From the NCBI GenBank assembly GCA_023436425.1, contig JAEZJD010000102.1:1-5650 (forward strand): DNA of 5,650 nucleotides. The letters run 5' to 3'. The notes below the pieces were generated by a model. That model was not told the origin of the DNA. It ran no database searches and was given only the letters and a program-made list of their open reading frames with translations. Shown in pieces: positions 1-5,650 of this stretch. This stretch comes from Bacteroidota bacterium. Lineage in GTDB: Bacteria > Bacteroidota > Bacteroidia > Chitinophagales > Chitinophagaceae. Numbering within the stretch: position 1 is the first letter of the stretch; every line of letters starts with the position of its first letter. Made by a program: the position numbers and the translations under genes.

Positions 1-906
1 CATGAACTCAGGTTTGGAAACCTCAGTAAGATTTATTGGCCAAAAGAAAAACTGACGAAGCGTGACATGATTAATTATTACTATCAGGTTGCGCCGTATA
101 TGCTCCCTTACCTGAAAGATCGTCCGCAAACGCTGAATCGTCATCCACACGGTATCGAAGGTGAAAGCTTTTATCAAAAAGACGTGAGAGGGAAAGCACC
201 GGCGTGGATTGAAACATTTCCATATTTCAGCAATCGCGATAAACGGGAGAAAGAATTTCTTGTTTGCACAAATGAAGAAAGCCTTTTGTACATCGCATCG
301 CTCGGCTGCATCGAAATAAACCCGTGGCATAGTAGAAGGCAAGCGCCGGATAATCCTGATTGGTGCATTATTGATCTTGATCCCGACCAAAATAGTTTTG
401 AGCAGGTGATAGAAGCTGCGCAGGTAACGAAAAAAGTCTTAGATGCAGTGGATGTTCCTTGCTATTGCAAAACTTCGGGCTCAACCGGTTTGCACATTTA
501 TATTCCGCTGGGTGCAAAATACGATTATGAGGATTCTAAAGAATTCGGCCGTCGTATTGCCAAGGTTGTTCACAATGAACTTCCTTCGTTCACCAGCATA
601 GAACGGAAAACCACTGACCGCGGCGGTAAAATGTATGTGGACTTTTTGCAAAACAGACCACAAGCAACTGTTGCAGCACCATATTCCCTGCGGCCAAAAC
701 CCGGCGCACCAGTCTCTATGCCATTGTATTGGGATGAAGTAAAGAAAGGCTTGAAGATCACAGATCACAATCTCAAAAATGCGGTGGCGCGGTTGAAAGT
801 CGAAGGTGATATCTTTAAGCCGGTAATCGGAAAAGGCATCAATATGGAAAAAGTCATTAAAAAACTGCACAGCAATTTTGAAGAAGTTTTGGGCAAAACC
901 CGTTAA
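1..906 (+). CDS. ligD: DNA ligase D, C-terminal polymerase/primase domain (5'-truncated by window edge)
   Basis: The frame is open from base 1, so the gene begins left of the window; the ATG at 67 is internal. The 22 codons before it read as the family's N-terminal polymerase-domain stretch (LSKIYWPKE, then LTK). The domain is the archaeo-eukaryotic primase-type polymerase of LigD, which fills in or extends ends with NTPs or dNTPs during Ku-dependent non-homologous end joining. Visible motifs are YMLPYLKDRP near codons 33-42, the metal-binding IDLDP with Asp codons 125 and 127 (bases 373-381), SGSTGLHIYIP with His codon 165, and the third acidic residue in YVDFLQN (Asp codon 214). RPKPGAPVSMPL follows. 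The domain is complete at its C-terminus and the protein ends with it, so POL is the last domain. Ligase and phosphoesterase domains, if present, must lie upstream. The family call is very secure; the full domain order is unseen. Confidence 0.95.
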   Translation, partial: HELRFGNLSKIYWPKEKLTKRDMINYYYQVAPYMLPYLKDRPQTLNRHPHGIEGESFYQKDVRGKAPAWIETFPYFSNRDKREKEFLVCTNEESLLYIASLGCIEINPWHSRRQAPDNPDWCIIDLDPDQNSFEQVIEAAQVTKKVLDAVDVPCYCKTSGSTGLHIYIPLGAKYDYEDSKEFGRRIAKVVHNELPSFTSIERKTTDRGGKMYVDFLQNRPQATVAAPYSLRPKPGAPVSMPLYWDEVKKGLKITDHNLKNAVARLKVEGDIFKPVIGKGINMEKVIKKLHSNFEEVLGKTR

Positions 907-917
907 TCAAATCTTCC

Positions 918-1523
918 ATGCTTATCCACATTCATCCAACTACGCCGCAGGAGCGATTGATCAAGCAAGTAGCAGAAGTTTTGAAGAACGGCGGCATTAT
1001 AATTTACCCCACGGATACCATTTACGGACTAGGCTGCGACATTTTTCATCATAGAGCGATAGAACGTGTTTGCCATATAAAAAATGTGCAACCGCAAAAA
1101 GCACAGCTTTCATTTGTTTGTTATGATCTCAGCGATCTTAGTCATTATGCAAAGCAGCTCGATACATCTGTATACAGATTGCTGAAGCAACACCTGCCGG
1201 GTGCTTACACTTTTATTTTGGAAGCGAGCAAGCAGGTGCCCAAAATTTTAAAAACGAAAAAAGACACAGTTGGCATTCGTGTGCCCGACAACAATATTGC
1301 ACGGGCAATTGTCCGGCAGTTAGGCAATCCTATTTTAAGTGCTACGTTGCCCGGCGAGCACGTGGAAGATTACACAGACCCTGAAATAATAAACGAAAAG
1401 TTTGGCCATTTAGTCGACCTTGTAATTGATGGCGGAATAGGCGGTATCACTCCTTCTACGATTGTTGATTTTACAACAGGAGAAGCCGAGGTGGTTAGAG
1501 AAGGACTTGGCGAATGGCAGTAG
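918..1523 (+). CDS. yciO: YciO-like protein, Sua5/YrdC/YciO family
   Basis: A 201-residue protein with the Sua5/YrdC/YciO fold, whose best-known members (TsaC/Sua5) make threonylcarbamoyl-AMP for the t6A modification of tRNA. Family signatures are PTDTIYGLG (31-39), LPGAYTFIL (93-101), VGIRVP (118-123), TPSTIVDFT (178-186) and VVREG (192-196). The start (IHPTTPQERLI), the length and the overall spacing resemble E. coli YciO (about 206 residues) more than TsaC. Where TsaC carries an SxxN-type motif, this protein has SATLPG (141-146), and the usual KxRP segment reads KNVQPQK (55-61). I therefore name it YciO-like and would not assign it as the cell's main t6A enzyme. It starts 11 bases after ligD on the same strand and is probably co-transcribed with it. 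No Shine-Dalgarno sequence is evident before the ATG, which is normal for Bacteroidota. It is predicted to be cytoplasmic. Confidence 0.87.
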   Translation: MLIHIHPTTPQERLIKQVAEVLKNGGIIIYPTDTIYGLGCDIFHHRAIERVCHIKNVQPQKAQLSFVCYDLSDLSHYAKQLDTSVYRLLKQHLPGAYTFILEASKQVPKILKTKKDTVGIRVPDNNIARAIVRQLGNPILSATLPGEHVEDYTDPEIINEKFGHLVDLVIDGGIGGITPSTIVDFTTGEAEVVREGLGEWQ

Positions 1524-1589
1524 CTTAAGAAAAGTCCGGTAGTCCGTCGCAACCTGGAACAAGTAAGCCAAAAGGCAATCTGCAATCCT

Positions 1590-1597
1590 TAAATTTG
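1590..1597 (+). promoter_or_regulatory. Candidate -7 promoter element for psd
   Basis: TAAATTTG is an exact match to the Bacteroidota primary-sigma -7 consensus TAnnTTTG. It lies 16 bases before the psd ATG, inside the 90-base gap after yciO. No clear TTTG -33 element sits 19-21 bases upstream, so this is half a promoter by motif. If used, transcription would begin only some 10 bases before the ATG, giving a very short leader. Confidence 0.35.
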
Positions 1598-1613
1598 TTT
1601 CTCAACATCTTGC

Positions 1614-2270
1614 ATGAAAATTCATAAAGAAGGATATAGAACTCTCATCATTAGCACCGTCGTTGCCGCGACAATTATTATCATTACTGCTTTTTTGATT
1701 ATGCCCGCCTATCCCATTCTTGGCTGGATAGTTTTCATAGCCACAATGGGCCTGCTGATTTTTCTTCTTTCTTTCTTCAGAATTCCAAAAAGAACGCATA
1801 CACAAGGAGAAGATTCTGTCGTGGCGCCTTGCGACGGCACAGTGGTGGTAATAGAGGAGGTTGCTGCTGATGAATATTTTCAGGACCGCCGCTTGCAACT
1901 TTCCATTTTCATGAGCCCATTGAACGTGCATGTGAATCGAAATCCTGTAAGTGGGGAAGTGATGTACAGCGAATATCACAAGGGTAAATATCTGGTTGCC
2001 TGGCATCCAAAATCGTCGACTGACAACGAGCGCCATACTGTTGTGTACAAGAGTGGTGAAAAAGAACTTTTGGTCAAACAAATTGCAGGGGCATTGGCAA
2101 AGCGCATCGTTAATTACCTGAAGCCCGGCGACAAGGTGACGCAAGGCGAAGAAATGGGATTTATAAAATTTGGTTCACGTGTGGACTTGCTTTTGCCTTT
2201 AAATGCTGAAGTGGCGGTGAAGATGAACGAAAAAGTAAAGGGCGGTGTAACGGTGCTTGCCAAATGGTGA
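1614..2270 (+). CDS. psd: Phosphatidylserine decarboxylase proenzyme, short form
   Basis: A 218-residue Psd of the short, archaetidylserine-decarboxylase-like class. It converts phosphatidylserine to phosphatidylethanolamine at the inner membrane. Two hydrophobic segments (about 11-32 and 35-55) anchor the N-terminus. The catalytic domain follows: APCDGTV (71-77) with Asp74, MSPLNVHVNR (100-109) with His106, and the self-cleavage site FGS (186-188) in the context FGSRVD. By family knowledge, the proenzyme cleaves between Gly187 and Ser188, and Ser188 becomes the pyruvoyl cofactor of the small alpha chain (188-218). Asp74, His106 and Ser188 fit the Asp-His-Ser autocleavage triad. All key residues are present, so the enzyme should be active. 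A phosphatidylserine synthase gene (pssA) often accompanies psd but is absent from this window. The ATG at 1614 is favoured because it precedes the first membrane segment by a short, basic leader. Confidence 0.95.
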   Translation: MKIHKEGYRTLIISTVVAATIIIITAFLIMPAYPILGWIVFIATMGLLIFLLSFFRIPKRTHTQGEDSVVAPCDGTVVVIEEVAADEYFQDRRLQLSIFMSPLNVHVNRNPVSGEVMYSEYHKGKYLVAWHPKSSTDNERHTVVYKSGEKELLVKQIAGALAKRIVNYLKPGDKVTQGEEMGFIKFGSRVDLLLPLNAEVAVKMNEKVKGGVTVLAKW

Positions 2271-2304
2271 GAAAAGTCTAACTTAAAGTATAAAACCAGC
2301 TGAT

Positions 2305-2481
2305 ATGAAAAAGTATTTACTCATCGTAGTTGCGGCCCTGCTTGTTACAGTAGCGGTTTTTGCCACAATGAATGCCGCTAAAAAAACTGCAAAAAAAGAA
2401 AAGTGTCCGATGAGCAAAACCGAATGCGCAAAAACTAAATGCATGAAGGCGCACAGCAGTTGTAGTTGGACTGCTGAATAG
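2305..2481 (+). CDS. Small exported or membrane-anchored cysteine-rich protein, function unknown
   Basis: I do not recognise a named family. This 58-residue frame starts MKKYLLIVVA and has a hydrophobic core to about residue 20, a typical signal peptide or N-terminal anchor. VFA (18-20) or MNA (22-24) could serve as a signal-peptidase site. The remaining segment is lysine-rich and holds four cysteines, C34, C41, C46 and C53, spaced C-x6-C-x4-C-x6-C, with Met36 and Met47 each near a cysteine (CPM, CM) and His50. No lipobox is visible: no cysteine sits at the end of the hydrophobic stretch. Such proteins can bind metals or form disulfides in the periplasm, but this is inference. The gene starts 34 bases after psd on the same strand and stops one base before the end of the convergent HAD gene. 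The start-to-stop frame, the clean signal-like N-terminus and the snug fit between neighbours argue that it is real. Confidence 0.7.
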   Translation: MKKYLLIVVAALLVTVAVFATMNAAKKTAKKEKCPMSKTECAKTKCMKAHSSCSWTAE

Positions 2482-2482
2482 A

Positions 2483-3214
2483 TCAGAATATTTCCTTTAA
2501 TTCTAGCAACGAGTTTACCGTGTAAGTAGGTTTCAACTCCTGCTCTGCACCGGTAAAATTTACATGAATTTGATCCATGCCGGCATTCAGTGCGCCCGCA
2601 ATGTCTACCTCTATGCTGTCGCCGATCATTATGCTTTCATCCGCAGATGCTCCGGCTTTTAACAGCGCAAATTCAAAAATTTCTTTTTGCGGTTTCAAAC
2701 TTCCTGACCTTTCTGAAGTAATTATTTCTGTAAAATAAGAGTGCAATCCGCAACTGTTTAGTTTTCCATGTTGCGTTTTTTCAAAGCCATTTGTAATGAT
2801 GTGCAGCTTATAATTTTTATCGAGCAAATACTGTAAGACATCTGTTGTGTGTGGAAACAGCAGTGTTCTTGTTGGCAATACCTGCAGAAATAGTTCGCTG
2901 AGTTGGCGCGTCAAATCCTCATCCGCAACCTTGAAGTCGAGCAACGTAAGCCACATTCGTTTTATCCGCAATTCTTCCTGTTTGATGTAGCCATTGCGAT
3001 AGCGTGCCCATAACTTTTCATTGTGCGCCAGATACTTTTTATAAAACTCATCAAAATCGTGAATGCCTTTGTCCACAAGATTCAAATTGAGATGCAACTG
3101 CCGGAGCGTTGCCTTCGCGTTTGCATCAAAGTCCCAAAGCGTATGATCAAGATCGAAAAAGATATGCTTGTATTTTGGTCGGTTGGGATTAGCAGAGTTA
3201 TTCATTATCGCCAT
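2483..3214 (-). CDS. HAD-superfamily hydrolase, YjjG-like (noncanonical pyrimidine nucleotidase type)
   Basis: A cytoplasmic Mg-dependent phosphatase of the haloacid dehalogenase superfamily, subfamily I with an alpha-helical cap. Its closest style is YjjG, which dephosphorylates noncanonical pyrimidine nucleotides. From the ATG at 3214 it is 243 residues. All four HAD motifs are present: motif I FFDLDHTLWDF (nucleophile Asp21, acid/base Asp23), motif II IITNG (Thr141), motif III LKPQKEIF (Lys174) and motif IV GDSIEVDIAGA (Asp199 and Asp204). The cap (about 40-115) is rich in aromatic and basic residues, as in YjjG. The frame extends to a GTG at 3241, which would add nine residues. I reject that start because an AGGAGG overlaps the GTG itself, and because the added residues would cover the divergent promoter region. 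The ATG at 3205 is an equally good alternative. Substrate is inferred from family resemblance only. Confidence 0.9.
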   Translation of the reverse strand: MAIMNNSANPNRPKYKHIFFDLDHTLWDFDANAKATLRQLHLNLNLVDKGIHDFDEFYKKYLAHNEKLWARYRNGYIKQEELRIKRMWLTLLDFKVADEDLTRQLSELFLQVLPTRTLLFPHTTDVLQYLLDKNYKLHIITNGFEKTQHGKLNSCGLHSYFTEIITSERSGSLKPQKEIFEFALLKAGASADESIMIGDSIEVDIAGALNAGMDQIHVNFTGAEQELKPTYTVNSLLELKEIF

Positions 3215-3216
3215 AG

Positions 3217-3224
3217 TAAGTTTG
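3217..3224 (+). promoter_or_regulatory. Candidate -7 promoter element for the SDR gene
   Basis: TAAGTTTG matches the Bacteroidota -7 consensus TAnnTTTG exactly. It lies 37 bases before the SDR start codon, within the short gap between divergent genes. No convincing TTTG -33 element is seen at 19-21 bases upstream. Predicted transcription would start near 3230 and leave a leader of about 30 bases. Confidence 0.35.
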
Positions 3225-3261
3225 CAATTTATAGTAAACACCTCCTAAACAAACAAAGATT

Positions 3262-3963
3262 ATGAATGCCGTTATCACCGGAGCTTCAAGAGGAATTGGA
3301 AAAGCGACCGCAGAGATTTTTGCACTACATGGTTACAATCTTTACCTCTGTTCGCAGAACGAAAAAAATCTGCTCGATACGATAAACGAATTAAAAGCAA
3401 AGTTTCCGGCTGCAACTATTGATGGAAAAGCAATGAATCTTGGCGATAAAAAAGAAGCAAGACTTTTTGGAGAGTGGATAACGAATGTTGTCGATTCAGT
3501 AAACGTGTTGGTGAACAATGTCGGCACATTTATCCAAGGCAATGTTTCAGACGAGCCGGATGGCGCCTTGGAGCAGATGCTAAACGTTAACTTACTGAGC
3601 GCATACCATACCACGCGAAGTATTCTGCAAAAAATGAAAGCACAGGAAAGCGGCCATATTTTTACGATTTGCTCCATTGCCAGTTTGGATGCATATCCCG
3701 GCGGCGGCGCTTACAGCATTAGTAAATATGCGCTGCTTGGGTTCACTAAAAATCTGCGTGAGGAACTCAAAGAAATCGGGATAAAAGTAACTGCGATTAT
3801 TCCCGGTGCAGTCTACACCGATTCATGGTCGGGCAGCGGTATCAGCAAGCAAAGAATTATGGAAGCCGAAGACATTGCAAAAACCATTTTCGCGGCGACG
3901 CAACTTTCTCCTCAGGCAGTTCTTGAGGAAATTGTGATCCGACCGCAGTTAGGAGATTTGTAG
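3262..3963 (+). CDS. Short-chain dehydrogenase/reductase (classical SDR)
   Basis: A 233-residue NAD(P)-dependent oxidoreductase with a single Rossmann domain, predicted cytoplasmic. Motifs in order are the dinucleotide-binding TGASRGIG (6-13), NNVG (85-88), structural Asn110 in NVN, catalytic Ser138 in ICSIAS, YSISK with Tyr151 and Lys155, and the PGAVYTD segment (181-187). The Asn-Ser-Tyr-Lys tetrad is complete, so the enzyme should be active. The end of beta-2 reads LCSQNEKNL (29-37), which lacks an obvious acidic NAD-selecting residue, so NADP(H) is somewhat more likely. The sequence resembles 3-oxoacyl-ACP reductase and sepiapterin-reductase-like SDRs, but motifs cannot fix the substrate. 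The ATG at 3262 places the glycine motif six residues in, as is usual. It is transcribed divergently from the HAD gene and ends two bases from the convergent glycosyltransferase gene. Confidence 0.92.
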   Translation: MNAVITGASRGIGKATAEIFALHGYNLYLCSQNEKNLLDTINELKAKFPAATIDGKAMNLGDKKEARLFGEWITNVVDSVNVLVNNVGTFIQGNVSDEPDGALEQMLNVNLLSAYHTTRSILQKMKAQESGHIFTICSIASLDAYPGGGAYSISKYALLGFTKNLREELKEIGIKVTAIIPGAVYTDSWSGSGISKQRIMEAEDIAKTIFAATQLSPQAVLEEIVIRPQLGDL

Positions 3964-3965
3964 AA

Positions 3966-5513
3966 TTAGTTAGTTCGAATCGTCTTTCTGGAAACTATTT
4001 CATCAGCAATGATGTCGTTGATGTTTGCCTTTGCATCTTTCAACACGTAAATGGTAGTGCCTCTTTCTCTTGCATAAATATTATCAATCTGCCCCACTTC
4101 CTGCACCGTTGCAAACAACTTCTTTTCCCTATTTCTGTTTTGATCAGTGTCCGTTTCGTCTTTGATAAGAATTATGTGCTTTATTGGTTGCTTCAGATTC
4201 ATCCAGTTGATATAATCAGCATTAAAAGACACCGCATTAATGTTTTTAAACGAAGAGTAATAATTGATGGCGCCGGCTTCGCCATAATTATCGCAAAGCA
4301 CCAAACATTTTTCCTTATCGGTAATGGTGCTGTAAGCTGCATCTACTTTTTGCGCCAGCTCTTTCCATCCAAGCATGTCGGCAAAATCCTGCGGCATCAG
4401 GTGGTCTTTACCATCTTCCCATCGCAGCAGTCCGAGTGCTTTAAACCTTTCGTTTTTTGCAACGATCTGTTGCGGAGTTAACACCGGAAAGATCAACGTC
4501 ACGACCGGAACAAACAGCACGACAATGCAAATGATGGCGACAAAACGAAGGTATTTTTGCCACCCTTCTGCAAGTAATTTTTCCAGGTACACTGACCCAA
4601 AACCCATCAACACAGGATAAAGCCCGATAGCATAATAATTCTTTGCCTTCATTAATGTGAAGAGGAGAAGGGTAACGAGAAAACTCCAAAGTATAACCCG
4701 GAATCTGGAGAAAGGTTTATATAGAAAGAACGCAACAACTGCAGCAATCAATACGAATATGGAATTGAAAAAGAAAAGCAATTGCTCTTTCAAGAATGCA
4801 GATCTTTCAACGTGCACTAATTGGGTGGACTGAAGTTCACTTATCTGTCGCAGCGTGGGAAAATCGTTGTGCCACTGCCACAGAATATTCGGAAGAATAA
4901 TGATGAAAGCTATTGCAACAGCGAAATAAAAATGCTTAACGCGGAAAACTCTGCTGTGCTCGGTGAGCAGTAAAGGCGGCAGCATACCTGCTATCAGGAA
5001 AATGATATTGTATTTACTCAAGATTCCGAAGGCAGCGGTGATGCCCATCCAATACAGCCACTTACTCCGGGTTGTTCTTATATATTTTATAACGGTAAAG
5101 TAGAACAAAGTCCAAAAAAATATGTCGAAAGAGTTTGGCTGATAAAGCATGTTGATGCGAAGCAATACGGAAAATAAAAGCGCTACAGCTGCAAGCATTT
5201 TTGCAAACAGCTGACCATTTAGCTCCTCTACTATTTTCCAAACGACCACTATAGTAAGAGCGCCAAAAAGTGCAGGCAGAAATTTTACCAAAAAGAAACT
5301 GTTGCTTAGTAACGAAATGAAAAAGGAGAACCAAGAGGTTACCGGCGGCACCGAAATGTAACCAGCGGCAATATGGCGTCCTTGATCCAGGTGCAAAAAC
5401 TCATCGCGATGCAACTCATAAACAGGATTGATTAGCAAGTACTGCAAAATGATTTTAGCAGCAATAAAAACAAGAAGTAGCAGCGTGCTCCTTTTCACAA
5501 ACGAAGTTTGCAC
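3966..5513 (-). CDS. GT39 / ArnT-like membrane glycosyltransferase
   Basis: A 515-residue polytopic inner-membrane protein of the PMT/ArnT (GT39, PMT_2) type. By family knowledge these use polyprenyl-phosphate-linked sugars to glycosylate lipids or proteins on the periplasmic side. After the first membrane segment (about 9-29) comes the family's catalytic loop, ELHRDEFLHLDQGRH (33-47) with the Asp37-Glu38 pair, then GYISVPPVTSW. I count about ten hydrophobic segments, the last at about 321-345. KAKNYY (289-294), just before a membrane segment, is also typical. Residues 346-515 form a soluble C-terminal domain with MLGWKELAQKV (380-390) and DNYGEAGAINYY (408-419), a pattern I associate with Bacteroidota members of this group. 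The start codon is GTG; a TAG at 5534-5532 blocks upstream extension and no ATG lies between. The next candidate, a GTG at 5498, would remove five residues. Acceptor and sugar are unknown. Confidence 0.88.
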   Translation of the reverse strand: MQTSFVKRSTLLLLVFIAAKIILQYLLINPVYELHRDEFLHLDQGRHIAAGYISVPPVTSWFSFFISLLSNSFFLVKFLPALFGALTIVVVWKIVEELNGQLFAKMLAAVALLFSVLLRINMLYQPNSFDIFFWTLFYFTVIKYIRTTRSKWLYWMGITAAFGILSKYNIIFLIAGMLPPLLLTEHSRVFRVKHFYFAVAIAFIIILPNILWQWHNDFPTLRQISELQSTQLVHVERSAFLKEQLLFFFNSIFVLIAAVVAFFLYKPFSRFRVILWSFLVTLLLFTLMKAKNYYAIGLYPVLMGFGSVYLEKLLAEGWQKYLRFVAIICIVVLFVPVVTLIFPVLTPQQIVAKNERFKALGLLRWEDGKDHLMPQDFADMLGWKELAQKVDAAYSTITDKEKCLVLCDNYGEAGAINYYSSFKNINAVSFNADYINWMNLKQPIKHIILIKDETDTDQNRNREKKLFATVQEVGQIDNIYARERGTTIYVLKDAKANINDIIADEIVSRKTIRTN

Positions 5514-5620
5514 TAAGAAAGCAAAGTTTAACTAAATCGTGAACCGGTGGTGAGTGAAATTGATGGCGGCGCTGCCAAAGAGCCAACATGGACCAAAAAT
5601 TTACTTCCGCAATTGCAAAA

Positions 5621-5650
5621 TAGCCCGGACAAGAATCGAACTTGTATCTA
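5621..5650 (-). tRNA. tRNA, 3' portion (cut by window edge), isotype unresolved
   Basis: Read on the minus strand, the last 30 bases give the 3' third of a tRNA. The end of the variable loop (TAGAT) is followed by a five-pair T stem ACAAG/CTTGT closing a seven-base TTCGATT loop, then the acceptor strand CCGGGCT and discriminator A at 5621. No CCA is encoded; TTTT follows. The anticodon lies beyond base 5650, so the isotype cannot be read. An arginine tRNA is a guess from general resemblance only. The predicted 5' acceptor strand to look for outside the window is AGCCCGG or a wobble variant. Confidence 0.85.

Noticed and set aside
481..870. 129-residue minus-strand frame inside ligD
   Set aside because: It lies wholly within the conserved polymerase domain, has no recognisable motif and is a shadow of the real gene.
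1602..2144. 180-residue minus-strand frame opposite psd
   Set aside because: It covers the complete, motif-bearing psd gene. Its composition (rich in His, Cys, Asn) looks like antisense translation rather than a protein family.
3023..3265. 80-residue plus-strand frame ending at the SDR start
   Set aside because: It is antisense to the HAD N-terminal region, including motif I, and has no motif of its own. Its ATGA overlap with the SDR start looks like coupling but is coincidental.
3342..3677. 111-residue minus-strand frame inside the SDR gene
   Set aside because: Antisense shadow of the conserved Rossmann fold with no independent evidence.
4140..4481. 113-residue plus-strand frame inside the glycosyltransferase gene
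   Set aside because: It lies opposite the conserved soluble C-terminal domain and shows no family features.
5563..5574. GGCGGCGCTGCC, a GC-rich imperfect palindrome near the start of the glycosyltransferase gene
   Set aside because: The imperfect symmetry leaves no room for a hairpin loop and no T-tract follows, so it is not a credible terminator.
5609..5616. GCAATTGC palindrome just downstream of the tRNA
   Set aside because: At eight bases with no loop and no following T-run in the right place, it is too short to support a terminator or operator.
5551..5650. Plus-strand open frames running to the window edge, including one reading ARTRIELVS
   Set aside because: These overlap the tRNA on the opposite strand. 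The RTRIELVS-type peptide is a familiar artefact of translating the antisense of a tRNA T arm, and the frames show no domain features.

Overview
This window looks like ordinary chromosomal housekeeping and accessory DNA from a member of the Bacteroidota, probably near the Chitinophagaceae. That placement is inference. It rests on protein style (a LigD polymerase domain followed by a YciO-type protein, a short Psd, a YjjG-like HAD and a GT39 membrane protein), on two exact matches to the Bacteroidota -7 promoter element TAnnTTTG, on start codons without useful Shine-Dalgarno sequences, and on a tRNA 3' end with no encoded CCA.

Layout. Bases 1-906 (+) encode the C-terminal polymerase/primase domain of a DNA ligase D whose N-terminal part lies to the left of the window. 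Eleven bases later comes a YciO-like protein of the Sua5/YrdC/YciO fold (918-1523, +). After a 90-base gap with a candidate promoter comes a short phosphatidylserine decarboxylase (1614-2270, +), then a small exported or membrane-anchored protein with four cysteines (2305-2481, +). Next, on the minus strand and ending one base away, is a HAD phosphatase of the YjjG type (2483-3214). It diverges from a classical short-chain dehydrogenase/reductase (3262-3963, +) across a 47-base control region. The reductase converges, with a two-base gap, on a GT39/ArnT-like membrane glycosyltransferase (3966-5513, -). The right edge holds the 3' part of a tRNA on the minus strand (5621-5650). The 107 bases between that tRNA and the glycosyltransferase start contain no supportable gene.

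The genes do not form one pathway. They cover DNA end joining (LigD), an RNA-linked nucleotide-binding fold (YciO), phosphatidylethanolamine synthesis (Psd), nucleotide clean-up (HAD), a generic oxidoreductase and envelope glycosylation. The first four plus-strand genes are close enough that partial co-transcription is plausible. I see no CRISPR array, insertion sequence, prophage, toxin-antitoxin pair or defence island. I do not claim a new multi-gene system. The least explained item is the 58-residue cysteine protein.
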